NCBI RefSeq assembly: GCF_900109055.1
Contig: NZ_FOIV01000004.1
Location: forward strand, 124,001 to 188,000
Reading direction: 5' to 3'
Length of the DNA stretch: 64,000 bases
Origin: Prevotella sp. khp7
GTDB lineage: Bacteria > Bacteroidota > Bacteroidia > Bacteroidales > Bacteroidaceae
The notes below the pieces were generated by a model that saw nothing but the letters and a program-made list of their open reading frames with translations, did not search any database and had not been told where the DNA came from. The translations under genes were made by a program, and so were the position numbers. How positions within the stretch are numbered: position 1 is the stretch's first letter; each line of letters begins with the position of its first letter. Below, one piece after another: positions 16,216-24,813 of the stretch.

Positions 16216-16527
16216 ATGGAACTCGAATATAACGATGAAGAAATCGAATCTCTCGTGGATCATAAGTACATAGGAAAGTATAAAACCTATAAAAGTAACG
16301 CCAAACTAATTCGGAATTTAGACAAAGTGATAAGGTATATCAAGCAGGCTACTGACATTAATGCTGTAGCCGCGATTACCAGCCTAGCATATGAATCATT
16401 AACAAACTCCCCCTATTCTTCCGTAAGAGTTGGCTACGACACGAAGTACCGTTTAATCTTCGAAGAGAATGATGATAAAATAACATTAGTATTAATTGAA
16501 TTAAGTGAGCATTATGGCGACCATTAA
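16216..16527 (+). CDS. higB: HigB/RelE-like toxin of a type II toxin-antitoxin pair
   Basis: I chose the start MELEYNDEEIE at 16216 because it follows the promoter at 16189-16196; upstream codons would precede the promoter. The 103-residue protein has the RelE/ParE-like pattern of helical N-terminus (SNAKLIRNLDKVIRYIKQA), SSVRVGYDTKYRLIFEEN and ITLVLIELSEHY at the C-terminus, where the terminal His/Tyr match mRNA-interferase toxins. It precedes and overlaps the antitoxin gene by 14 nt, the toxin-first order typical of higBA. Ribosome-dependent mRNA cleavage is inferred from the family. Confidence 0.8.
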   Translation: MELEYNDEEIESLVDHKYIGKYKTYKSNAKLIRNLDKVIRYIKQATDINAVAAITSLAYESLTNSPYSSVRVGYDTKYRLIFEENDDKITLVLIELSEHYGDH

Positions 16528-17626
16528 CAAGAAGTTTGTACCCATCGAAGCTATTCATCCTACAGAGCTTATAAAGGATGAACTCAAAGCTCGTGGCATG
16601 CAAAGAAAAGAACTTGCTGAGCGCCTTGGCATGAAAGCACCAAATCTCAGTAGATTTTTCAGTGCAAAAGAGAGTATCACTCCTTCAATGGCATTGAAAT
16701 TAGAAGAAGCATTCGGAATATCAGCAGACTATTGGATGGGTTTGCAATTAAGCTATGAGAGAGACCTGGATGAAATTCAGCAAAGAAACAAAGAGGAAGA
16801 ATATGCCGCTCAGGTAGAAAAGGCGTTGGCAGCCACATTAAACCTTCCTATATTATTTAAGAAGCTTGCACTTGACGGATACCAATTCTTCAAGGACAGA
16901 CTAACTGCTTTATATGAATCTTTCCAGGTGAATAATATGGAGGAGTTGTTATCTCTTTCCACCGCACAAGGATGCTTCAAAAAAAGCGAAAAACTAGATA
17001 CCGAGGGAAAAAACCTTAGTACATGGATTCTATTAGCGCGCTATTCATGTACCAACAACAATTTCAAAGTAGCAGAATATCAAAAAGGCAATGAAATTGA
17101 GGCAGCAAAGGAAATCGCCAATATGGCAAATGCTCAGGCTATCACTGAAAGTGCCATCAAAGAAGCCCTTGCTAAGTATGGTATTGGCTATTGCATAGTA
17201 GAAAAGTTTGAGAAGACGCCCGTAGATGCCTATTCCTCAATTATCAAAGGGCATCCCTATATTGTTGTTAGTCACAGAAGAAACAATATGGATATGCTCG
17301 TATTCGATGTCCTCCACGAGTGCGGTCATATCAACAAACATCTCACTGATGGGACATCATTTGTGTCTTACAATCAAAATCTGGATGAAGCCCGTGGTAT
17401 TGAGCAAGAAGCAAACGATTTTGCAAAGGACATGCTTATACCACCAGCAGTATGGGCCAATATCACCAAAGGAAAGAGTAATTCCTTAAATGTATACAGC
17501 CTTATCAAAACCGTAGCAAACAACGCTAAGCAAAACGGAATAAGTCCAACGATTGCCATGTGGCGGTTTAAATACGAAACTGGAGTGTATAAGATTCCTG
17601 GTTACAAAAGCCAACCAATCATATAA
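16514..17626 (+). CDS. higA: HigA-type antitoxin with ImmA/IrrE metallopeptidase domain
   Basis: The 370-residue start at ATG 16514 (MATINKKFVPIEAIHPTELI) is preferred to the in-frame GTG at 16505. Residues 15-75 form the HigA XRE helix-turn-helix (PTELIKDELKARGMQRKELAERLGM). A helical linker leads to an ImmA/IrrE zinc-peptidase domain with HECGH at 268-272 and the third ligand in EQEANDFAKDML (E299). Known ImmA proteins cleave repressors, so this antitoxin may be self- or partner-processed; that is inference. It forms an operon with higB and marks the left edge of the defence-type island. A 12-bp stem at 17634-17669 follows the stop. Confidence 0.88.
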   Translation: MATINKKFVPIEAIHPTELIKDELKARGMQRKELAERLGMKAPNLSRFFSAKESITPSMALKLEEAFGISADYWMGLQLSYERDLDEIQQRNKEEEYAAQVEKALAATLNLPILFKKLALDGYQFFKDRLTALYESFQVNNMEELLSLSTAQGCFKKSEKLDTEGKNLSTWILLARYSCTNNNFKVAEYQKGNEIEAAKEIANMANAQAITESAIKEALAKYGIGYCIVEKFEKTPVDAYSSIIKGHPYIVVSHRRNNMDMLVFDVLHECGHINKHLTDGTSFVSYNQNLDEARGIEQEANDFAKDMLIPPAVWANITKGKSNSLNVYSLIKTVANNAKQNGISPTIAMWRFKYETGVYKIPGYKSQPII

Positions 17627-17633
17627 AACAATC

Positions 17634-17669
17634 TGCCCCTGCAACCACCTCTTGGAAGTTGCAGGGGCA
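17634..17669. terminator. Strong hairpin after higA
   Basis: TGCCCCTGCAAC (17634-17645) pairs perfectly with GTTGCAGGGGCA (17658-17669) around a 12-nt loop. The flank is AT-rich but lacks a T-run, so it may be a weak intrinsic terminator or an mRNA-stabilising 3' stem. Confidence 0.5.
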
Positions 17670-17694
17670 AATATTATAGAGCTAAACAACATAT

Positions 17695-17847
17695 TTACAA
17701 TGTAAGTTTCTCCCTATCGCATGCCTTTTTAATCTGCTCCCTTGCATATTTTGTCATAGATAGCAAAGCCTCTGTTCGTATATAATCTTGGCGTTTATCT
17801 GCCAATTTTAATTCCAACTCTTTAATTTCTGCTTTATGATTTTCAAA
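17695..17847 (-). pseudogene. Coding remnant without a start codon
   Basis: A minus-strand frame reads FENHKAEIKELELKLADKRQ and on to ARE..KKACDREKLTL before a TAA at 17695-17697. The composition is that of a charged helical or coiled-coil protein end. It is closed upstream by an in-frame TGA (17848-17850), beyond which the same frame continues plausibly (VASKAYY). It therefore looks like the C-terminal scrap of a lost gene and not an expressed ORF. The family is not recognised. Confidence 0.4.
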
Positions 17848-17876
17848 TCAATAATATGCTTTTGATGCTACATTTA

Positions 17877-18920
17877 TTATTTATTAAACAAATTTACCCA
17901 GCGGTGTTTCTTTTCAACTTGTGAAATATTAGCCCCTAAAACATTGGTGGCTAACAAGCCCATTCCACCGATAGCAGACAATGTCCCGTTTCCAAAGAAG
18001 CCCCCCATTGCCAAACCTGCAGAAATTGTCATCACAATATTCTTCCATCGTTCTATATTCTTATATGTAGTATTCAACTTACGCTGCACTTTCACCTTTT
18101 CTACATTGATTTCATGAAGCAAGTCTTTCGGATCTATTTCATACTCCTCTTTAAACCGATCTGAGCAAATCCTATCCATCAAAAGGCATAACTGCTTTAT
18201 CTCATCACGCTCCCTATATTCAAGTAGATTAAATACCTGTTTTTCAATAACAGATAGGTATTCATCTTTACATTTCCTCTCATTCACGCACAGATTGCAC
18301 TTATTGGCAGAATCTGCTAAATAATGATGCCATAACTCAAATGATGGTAACGTTATGCTAAGCACTTCGTTTATAGCAGTATTAGAGGATGCAATTCTTA
18401 CTTGTTTGTCCATTTTCAATGGCAATACCTTTTTCAAAAAAGCCATCTCACTCTGGTCAAGCATAAAACATGCATTATTGTTACGTGATAAATATAATGC
18501 AGCATACAGAGTCCAGAGGGCGGGAGGGCAATAACAATATTTACCAATTTTCATACGACTCCCCTGTTCCTTTACCGAGTCGCCAAGCAGTTCTATATCA
18601 TCCAGTATCTTATTGTACAAGTTATCACCTTCTTCTTGTGTAATGCTTTTATCACTGATAACCTTAACTATTCCCACATCATTGAGTATGCTATAAATAA
18701 GCCTGACTGTTTTCGAAAATGAATCTTGCTTCGATTTTTCAACAAACCCCAGAGCGTCTGTTCCCGTTATTATACTCCACATGCTCTCAGTAACAATGAC
18801 ATTATCCACCCACAAGAAATTAGTTGGATTCGAGAAAATCCAATTAAAATCCATATTGGTACAACTGCAATGTTGCGTTGGAATACCAAGAGCCAATCCA
18901 CTTTGAAGAATATTTTTCAT
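17877..18920 (-). CDS. Unknown protein with C-terminal hydrophobic hairpin, third gene of the DUF2971/PIN operon
   Basis: This 347-residue protein is not recognised. Residues 1-290 look soluble, with a CNLCVNERKC cysteine cluster (about 209-218) that may bind metal. Residues about 294-333 (VMTISAGLAMGGFFGNGTLS then IGGMGLLATNVLGANIS) form a Gly-rich hydrophobic hairpin that could insert into membrane, followed by a short basic tail. It lies 30 bp downstream of the PIN-like gene on the same strand and is strongly AT-rich like its neighbours. A membrane-acting effector or anchor is a reasonable guess from layout only. Confidence 0.7.
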   Translation of the reverse strand: MKNILQSGLALGIPTQHCSCTNMDFNWIFSNPTNFLWVDNVIVTESMWSIITGTDALGFVEKSKQDSFSKTVRLIYSILNDVGIVKVISDKSITQEEGDNLYNKILDDIELLGDSVKEQGSRMKIGKYCYCPPALWTLYAALYLSRNNNACFMLDQSEMAFLKKVLPLKMDKQVRIASSNTAINEVLSITLPSFELWHHYLADSANKCNLCVNERKCKDEYLSVIEKQVFNLLEYRERDEIKQLCLLMDRICSDRFKEEYEIDPKDLLHEINVEKVKVQRKLNTTYKNIERWKNIVMTISAGLAMGGFFGNGTLSAIGGMGLLATNVLGANISQVEKKHRWVNLFNK

Positions 18921-18950
18921 CTTATGTTCAACTACTCCATAAACACCTGC

Positions 18951-21248
18951 TTAGAGCAACGACTGATTAACACCATTTCCTGAATGAGTATATTTTTTCA
19001 GAGAGTCTCCGAAAACTTTCACGAAGTCATCGTATTTCTGATGTTTTGTAATCGATTGGAATGATTCATCAAAGACATAAGCAACAGTCTCGCGATTGTT
19101 CTTGTCTACGAGGAAATCCGTCAGATTTCTCTCCGTACAGTTCCACTCCTTCAGCTTTAGTTTAATGCTATCAAACACCATCTCCAAGGGCAGCTTCTCG
19201 TTAATCATCTCATCACCTGTCTCAGATTCTTTTTGACTGAGATAGTTAGCTTGTAAATCAACCAACAAGTTAACCAGTTCTATGCTTTCATCATCCTTGT
19301 AACTATATAAAGGCAAAAGGACATGGTCAAACAAACGGCTAATTTTCTGCCTGAGTTTAAACTGGCTGTCAGCATAAAAGAACACGTCATGAGTTATGCA
19401 TTTTGAATCTATCTTAAAGTGTGACAAAGCAAACCTATTTGCCATCCTTGCTGGGTTATATATATTGAAGCCATGAATATTTGTTGATTCGTTTATAACC
19501 CAATCACGCATAGTTGTGAAAGACCTATCCCAGGATGCATAATAAAATTCACGCTCTTTCCCATCAACAACTACCGGCTGGGTCATAATATGGAGTAATT
19601 GTGATGTATCTGCTTTCAACGCAGGACCAGACTTCTGATATGGCATCTCACTATTACGAATATCCCATTCCTTTAAAGTTGGATCATATAAATGATGATC
19701 AAAATGCTCTGTATTTTTCAACTCAACACCCAACCACTTCAACTGTTTTTGAATAACATTCTTCGTATCCTTGATAAATGTAGGACTTTCTGCATTAATA
19801 TTAGTAAAACCCAGTTCTCTTACGAATTGTTCAAAAGATTTTCTTTTCCCACCTTCTTCCATACAACCCGCATCCCGCAAGAAAGAGAAGAAGTTATAAA
19901 AAACATTTGTAGTCTGAAATGGAATCTTGAGCTTTACATTTAAACGACTATTAAACCACGAAGCTCTCAATGCTTTCTGTAGTTCACCTGCAACTTCACC
20001 AAGATAAGCCTCGAATAAAAGCAGCTTTATATCGCGATTCTTGTTTTTAGCAAGATTCATCAGATTAACTGTCGAACGATAAGAATGATCATCCCAGTAT
20101 GGCCAGTCCTTATTTTTAGAAACCAACAGACAATAATAAAAAATAAATACGCGTGTATCAATATACACCAATTTCTTCTTGGAGTTTATAAACTGCTCCA
20201 ACTTTGATGAACGATAAAGGCTAAGAAACATTTCACTAGCTCCAATCTTTTCTAAAAAAGGATTATTCATGCATATATCCTTTAGTTCTGCAATAAATCT
20301 CTCGGCAGTAGTTTCGTCTCGAATATAATCTTTGATTTTAGTTCGAAAATCTTGAAATACCTGATTCTTTTTCTTAAGTTCATTTGTGTTGCCACTCATA
20401 CCTGATGCATCAATATCCACACCGCAACTCTCGACATAAAGTGTCTTCAACAATTCAAAAAGCCTTTCTCCTTCAGGTATATGATATCGTGATAATAAAG
20501 CAAAGAACTCTTGGCAAAATGCCATCTCTTCCCGTTTCGATTCCTGCTTCATTTTGGAAAATGTGGTCAGCTCATCTTTAGTTAATGTCAACAATTCTTT
20601 ATTAGTATTGCCACGTTCAATACGCTTTTTCCTAATTAGGAAATTTACTTCCTGTTCAATGCTTCCTATCTCGTGCTGGAGCCGCTCTTCGGCAGCCTCT
20701 CTTAATTGTTTTGTCGTTAAAGCCCCATGTTCGTTCAAAAGAAATACAATTACAGAACACAAAAGATTACTCTTTATCTCCGAAACATTGCTTCCTTCTG
20801 CTAATAGAGTATATAGCATTTTGCTTGTTTCATCAATACCTGTAATTTTGTTCTTACCATTTTTAAGAAGAGTAGTAAACTCATCGAATTTGGACAGAGA
20901 TGTTCCATCGAACACCTCCATCTCAACATTATATACTGTTCTCATCATGGTCTTCAATTCTTCTGCCTGTTGGAGTGTAATTACAGACGCGCAATAGACT
21001 TCGATTCTCGCAGGTAGAGACTCATCCATCAAAATTGCTTTTCCTATTTTGGGTAACAAGAGTTGAAGGTGCATCCTAGGGAAGTTATGAACCGTTGGCA
21101 GCACAAACACCTGGCTACGATGCCTACTAAAAAGCATCATACCCTTTAAATCTTCACTCTTTGTTTCTGGCATAGCCAGTTTCTTCGCCTGTCTATGCTC
21201 AAGGAAAGCCTCTATAGCCTTTTTGAAATCACTTATTGATATTTCCAT
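18951..21248 (-). CDS. Large multidomain protein with PIN-like nuclease domain
   Basis: This 765-residue protein of unknown family is the middle gene of a three-gene operon. Residues about 160-230 look like a winged helix (ALTTKQLREAAEERL...LIRKKRIERGNTNKELLTLT). From 360 onward it carries what reads as a PIN-like active site: KLVYIDTRVFIFYY (D364), an acidic helix LLLFEAYLGEVAGEL (E413/E418), GPALKADTSQLLHIM (D547) and FYYASWDRSFTTM (D574), in the order and context of the four PIN acids. The long insertions between motifs are unusual. PIN domains are Mg-dependent RNases or DNases. N-terminal residues 30-115 (IEVYCASVITLQQAEELKTM) weakly recall restriction-endonuclease-like domains. The motif assignment is by eye. 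Confidence 0.7.
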   Translation of the reverse strand: MEISISDFKKAIEAFLEHRQAKKLAMPETKSEDLKGMMLFSRHRSQVFVLPTVHNFPRMHLQLLLPKIGKAILMDESLPARIEVYCASVITLQQAEELKTMMRTVYNVEMEVFDGTSLSKFDEFTTLLKNGKNKITGIDETSKMLYTLLAEGSNVSEIKSNLLCSVIVFLLNEHGALTTKQLREAAEERLQHEIGSIEQEVNFLIRKKRIERGNTNKELLTLTKDELTTFSKMKQESKREEMAFCQEFFALLSRYHIPEGERLFELLKTLYVESCGVDIDASGMSGNTNELKKKNQVFQDFRTKIKDYIRDETTAERFIAELKDICMNNPFLEKIGASEMFLSLYRSSKLEQFINSKKKLVYIDTRVFIFYYCLLVSKNKDWPYWDDHSYRSTVNLMNLAKNKNRDIKLLLFEAYLGEVAGELQKALRASWFNSRLNVKLKIPFQTTNVFYNFFSFLRDAGCMEEGGKRKSFEQFVRELGFTNINAESPTFIKDTKNVIQKQLKWLGVELKNTEHFDHHLYDPTLKEWDIRNSEMPYQKSGPALKADTSQLLHIMTQPVVVDGKEREFYYASWDRSFTTMRDWVINESTNIHGFNIYNPARMANRFALSHFKIDSKCITHDVFFYADSQFKLRQKISRLFDHVLLPLYSYKDDESIELVNLLVDLQANYLSQKESETGDEMINEKLPLEMVFDSIKLKLKEWNCTERNLTDFLVDKNNRETVAYVFDESFQSITKHQKYDDFVKVFGDSLKKYTHSGNGVNQSLL

Positions 21249-21257
21249 AACTAAACT

Positions 21258-22160
21258 TCAACCAATACGTTCAGCTGTTAAACTACAAATGTCGTTAGAA
21301 TCTATATGCATCTGGTACAATTCCACAGATTTTCTTCTTAAAGCCAATTGCATATCATGCCTGTCCTTATCAGAACATTTAACTCCAAGATAAATTGCTT
21401 TAAGAGGAGGGGCATCCTGCTCCCGAAACTCATTTATTCCGTCTGGGTCATAGTCTATTACACGAACTTCTTTCTCATATTCCCAAATGGCATTTTTCCA
21501 TAACAATGCATCTTCTACAGCAAGGTTTTTACTAATATCAATATTTTTCTCATAATGAAGTATCGCCATTCGGGTGAATGTTTTTTTCATTTCATCACAC
21601 TTTACAAATTTATCATCGAGTTCATACTTTGCGCAAAAACCTTTATGATAATTTGCGTAATGCGCCCACATTAAAGAATTAACGTCACTTATATTTTGCC
21701 TCTTCACGCCCAAAGAACCATCCTTTTTAATTAACGGAGTTGACCTGACGAAGCAGCGCATTCTAAGCTGATGCGCAGCTCTTAGAAGCATACAATACTG
21801 AGATGATTTTGCTATATCCTTTTCTATTTTAATCTTCCTTTGCAAATATGCGAACAGCACAGTATCAAGAGGATCATTAAATTTCTCAGGGTGACTCAGG
21901 CTCAATTTATCATTTTCTATATCTTTAAGAGAATAGGATGAAAAATCACGGAAGCTAAAAAACTGAAAGCCTTCAAAAGTACGCATATCCCCAACAAAAG
22001 CTCTATATGCATACTCCGTCATTTTGTCCTCAGCGTCCTTATCATTCCCACTCTTTATGAGATTAAGAGCCCATTGTTGAAGGTGAGCAAGCATCTCTTT
22101 TGAGATATGCCCAACAGTCAACAACTTATCATATTTTTCCTTATATTCAGCCTCTGTCAT
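21258..22160 (-). CDS. DUF2971 domain protein
   Basis: The 300-residue protein shows the DUF2971 signature in order: LSLSHPEKFNDPLDT (about 85-99), a Cys/Arg segment RMRCFVRST, SLMWAHYANYHKGFCAKYEL (about 162-182) and WEYEKEVRVIDYD (about 227-240). The family occurs widely in defence islands and prophages; its chemistry is unproven. It is the first gene of the operon with the PIN-like protein (9 bp gap) and the hydrophobic-hairpin protein. The upstream region is long (566 bp) with a possible promoter at 22572-22579. Confidence 0.85.
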   Translation of the reverse strand: MTEAEYKEKYDKLLTVGHISKEMLAHLQQWALNLIKSGNDKDAEDKMTEYAYRAFVGDMRTFEGFQFFSFRDFSSYSLKDIENDKLSLSHPEKFNDPLDTVLFAYLQRKIKIEKDIAKSSQYCMLLRAAHQLRMRCFVRSTPLIKKDGSLGVKRQNISDVNSLMWAHYANYHKGFCAKYELDDKFVKCDEMKKTFTRMAILHYEKNIDISKNLAVEDALLWKNAIWEYEKEVRVIDYDPDGINEFREQDAPPLKAIYLGVKCSDKDRHDMQLALRRKSVELYQMHIDSNDICSLTAERIG

Positions 22161-22726
22161 ATTATAAAATGTCTATCATTGTAACTATCAATTCTTATAA
22201 CTCGCTGTGCTCACATAAGTGATTGCTCGGCGACAATAGAAAACGTTTGCCACTGCTGGGACGCAATAAAAGTAGAACGTTGATATTCAGGTTTTGTCCC
22301 CGCAAGAATGGCTAAGTAATGATATCAAATTCATCTTTCACACAATATATGTCTGTTCAAGTTACTCGCTACAAAAGATAGATAAGAATAGCTTTCTCAC
22401 CTTCGTCACAAATCTGCCCCCAGACATATCTTCATTACTTCCTTCGCACATTTAGTTTTTCTCAACAATACGACCCATAAATATCTATGAATCAGTGTGT
22501 TTTAGAGATTTGAATTCTAATTATCCTTTGTGCCTAGGGTTATTTTAGATGTCGACATCCCTTTCTGTTGGCAAATATAGCAATTTATTTGTTCACTTCC
22601 AAACAAAAAGAAGAAAAAAACAAATAATGATTACATATCTCGAATATATAAACAAAAAACTGCTAACCAAGTGCTTATACTTAGTTAGCGGTTGTAGGAC
22701 TTATATACATTTTCCATTACTTTGTT
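22161..22726. other. 566-bp AT-rich gap between two defence-type operons
   Basis: No convincing gene lies here. A TATATTTG box (TAnnTTTG) on the minus strand at 22572-22579 could drive the DUF2971 operon with a leader of about 400 nt, and an intrinsic terminator for the membrane-protein gene lies at 22652-22689. A 73-codon plus-strand frame from 22549 has no protein-like features. A structured RNA in the leader cannot be excluded. Confidence 0.5.
22652..22689 (-). terminator. Intrinsic terminator of the small membrane-protein gene
   Basis: On the minus strand GCTAACTAAGT pairs with ACTTGGTTAGC (11 bp, one G-T) around ATAAGC and is followed by AGTTTTTTGTTT. It lies about 40 bp after the stop at 22727. 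Confidence 0.85.
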
Positions 22727-23392
22727 TTAGCTTTGTCTTGACGAAGGAGTTCTCATACTTCCAGGAATAGCCCCATCAATAATGGTAAACTTATAAAAGA
22801 AGTCCAAAAGCTGGTTCATAATTTTCCTGTTTGGAATCTTCATCAATGCGTCAATAAACACATTCTTTTCATCAATGTTAACAAAACGCCAATTTTCCGG
22901 AGGCAATTCTTTTGATATTATCACTAATCTCTCTACGACCTCGTTATAATTCTCACACACCTCCTGATCCTTCAAATTACCCCGTTGCAATGCACGTAGG
23001 GCATTAATATATGCGCGCATAGCATCATCGAATTCCTTTTTATCCTCGAACGTCCACCCTAATTGCATTAAGACCGTCCCTATTGCTTCACAACGGCTCT
23101 TCTCCAATGAAGTTTTATTCGCCTCAAGAATATCTTGTTTGGCTTTGTCTATCTCTTCCCGGCTCCTTTGCTCAATTGTTTCAAACTTATTTTCAAACTG
23201 GAAAATATTCCAGATTTGCATTCCTATCAAAATTGTCACAGTTAACGACAGAACAGACATTAGTAGACTGGTTTCGTCAGGCAAAAAGCATTGGTGAGAA
23301 CACAATGCAAGGATAACACATGACATCAAAGCCAATAAACTTAATATGATAGCAATAATGCTTAATACGTTGTTCGCTTTTCTTTTACTCAT
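22727..23392 (-). CDS. Small membrane protein with coiled-coil cytoplasmic domain
   Basis: This 221-residue protein is not recognised. Two transmembrane segments occupy residues about 10-32 (LSIIAIILSLLALMSCVILA) and 43-62 (LMSVLSLTVTILIGMQIW), followed by a charged coiled coil (KFETIEQRSREEIDKAKQDI) and a soluble TPR-like helical region (LGWTFEDKKEFDDAMRAYINAL). This topology is common in proteins that pair with cytoplasmic sensors in defence loci. The TIR gene lies 172 bp upstream on the same strand, but no shared promoter was shown. Its own terminator follows. Confidence 0.75.
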   Translation of the reverse strand: MSKRKANNVLSIIAIILSLLALMSCVILALCSHQCFLPDETSLLMSVLSLTVTILIGMQIWNIFQFENKFETIEQRSREEIDKAKQDILEANKTSLEKSRCEAIGTVLMQLGWTFEDKKEFDDAMRAYINALRALQRGNLKDQEVCENYNEVVERLVIISKELPPENWRFVNIDEKNVFIDALMKIPNRKIMNQLLDFFYKFTIIDGAIPGSMRTPSSRQS

Positions 23393-23564
23393 ATATAATG
23401 TAGTTTATTTGTTATACAATTAATTGATGTAGAATTACTTATACGTCTTGCAACGTATTTCGGAAATAGGAAAATCCGCTCGTTTGCCTATGCTAGAACT
23501 CTATATTTTGTGCTACGCTCGGCCCTACCACATCACTCGTCAAAGAATTGACAGTTTACTGCTA

Positions 23565-24353
23565 TCACCGTTTAATCAAGAAAGGAATGGATTTCCAGTT
23601 ATTCTTTGCTTCTTCATGCCATACAGACGAAATCCTTATATCATTCTCAGTTAATGCTTTAAAATGAGCTATAAAAGGGAATCCTGGCGTTATAAGGTCA
23701 GGCGGAGCCAGGAAAATAGCATTTTCATGAGCCTTACCATTATCTTTAACAAGAAGGCCCTTATTAAAACTGCTAGTATACATATTACACCCTATACACT
23801 CAAAGGATATTTCATTTTCCGCATTAGGAGTGGCGAACAGGAAATGAGGTATAGGTTCCATGTAATAATTTGCCGACACCTCTACTTCTATATCTCTGCC
23901 CACAAAGGATGTGGTTCTTGCTTCAAGATTTGAAACGCTAGTAAATTGTGGCCTATACGTATTTGAACCTGTTGCAATATCTACTATTTGCCTCAATGCT
24001 ACGTCAAAGCCATTAGTATAAAGGTCAATATATAACGATTGGGACAATATAGGCGGAATCTGACAGTTATCAATTCTAACGGGAATCAGTTTGGCTTTCC
24101 CATTTGAGGCCTTCATGACAGCATTTTGCCATTCCAGTTTTACCATGTAACTACTTAAGCTATTATTGGATACAAAAAAATAGAAGATTGTGCAGTTCGC
24201 CAACCCCTCGTTCATCCTATCTATAATACCATCACCAGGCTGGATAGACCAAGAGTCATAAAAAACATTCTCCTGTCCAAATATACCTCGTAGCCTGATA
24301 GCAATAGGCTCAACTATTATTTTGTCTTTTGAATTATGAGATAAAAAAATCAT
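23565..24353 (-). CDS. TIR domain protein with C-terminal beta-rich domain
   Basis: Residues 1-125 are a TIR domain: MIFLSHNSKDK, then NVFYDSWSIQPGDGIIDRMN (29-48), CTIFYFFVSNNSLSSYMVKLEW with the putative NADase glutamate E74, and LIPVRIDN. Residues about 145-262 form a separate domain of unknown family (EVEVSANYYMEPIPHFLFAT, CIGCNMYTSS) rich in beta-strand and aromatic residues, plausibly a sensor. Bacterial TIR proteins commonly deplete NAD+ or make cyclic ADPR signals on phage infection. A full TTTG-N20-TAnnTTTG promoter precedes it. The membrane protein downstream may be its partner. Confidence 0.88.
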   Translation of the reverse strand: MIFLSHNSKDKIIVEPIAIRLRGIFGQENVFYDSWSIQPGDGIIDRMNEGLANCTIFYFFVSNNSLSSYMVKLEWQNAVMKASNGKAKLIPVRIDNCQIPPILSQSLYIDLYTNGFDVALRQIVDIATGSNTYRPQFTSVSNLEARTTSFVGRDIEVEVSANYYMEPIPHFLFATPNAENEISFECIGCNMYTSSFNKGLLVKDNGKAHENAIFLAPPDLITPGFPFIAHFKALTENDIRISSVWHEEAKNNWKSIPFLIKR

Positions 24354-24379
24354 ACTAAACGTTTTTATTTTGTCGAATG

Positions 24380-24411
24380 CAAATGTACACTATTTTTCTT
24401 TATCATCCAAA
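24380..24411 (-). promoter_or_regulatory. Complete Bacteroidales promoter of the 23565-24353 TIR gene
   Basis: On the minus strand TTTG (24408-24411), a 20-nt spacer and TACATTTG (24380-24387) match the -33/-7 consensus TTTG-N19-21-TAnnTTTG. The ATG follows 26 bp later. Confidence 0.8.
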
Positions 24412-24541
24412 TAATTTGAATATTTTTAATTATATTTGGTCGGCGTTTTTATATCAACTCAGATTTTATTATCAACAACATCAATAGACTATTTTATCTG
24501 TCATAATTTGAACAATCCCTGTTGATCCGCAATATTTGGTA

Positions 24542-24581
24542 CAAAAAACGCTCTTGAAAAGAGTAGTCTTTTCAAGAGCGT
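24542..24581 (-). terminator. Intrinsic terminator downstream of the RT-TIR operon
   Basis: A perfect 15-bp stem (ACGCTCTTGAAAAGA / TCTTTTCAAGAGCGT, GTAG loop) is followed on the minus strand by TTTTTTGT. It lies about 230 bp after the stop at 24814, so the operon mRNA would have a long 3' untranslated end. Confidence 0.9.
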
Positions 24582-24813
24582 CTCGCTTTGGATATTGGTA
24601 ACTGACTCGTTAATGTCCCAGCATTCTTCCTCTTGCATCATCGCTTGGAAATTAAAAAAACTCCTTTATATTCTTTACATCAGTCTTTGGAAACACTTAG
24701 CCGTTTTATAATACCCTTTACACCCTTTCCCATTTGAATTATAATACTCACCGCCACATTAACGCCGCCAGGCTCTATTATGAACGAGCCAGTGCATTTT
24801 TATCCCGCAGCCG

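Larger units (their letters stand above)
24354..24813. other. 460-bp gap between the two TIR genes
   Basis: It contains the TIR promoter (24380-24411) and a very strong minus-strand terminator (24542-24581). A weak coding-like minus-strand stretch without an ATG start ends at 24680 (GGVNVAVSIIIQMGKG then KRLSVSKD) and may be a gene scrap. Nothing else was recognised. Confidence 0.5.

Noticed and set aside
22549..22770. 73-codon plus-strand ORF
   Set aside because: It overlaps a terminator and the end of the membrane-protein gene, with no promoter and no protein-like pattern.
24680..24796. Coding-like minus-strand stretch GGVNVAVSIIIQMGKG
   Set aside because: There is no ATG at its head, it has only about 38 codons and no family is recognised; noted as a possible scrap.
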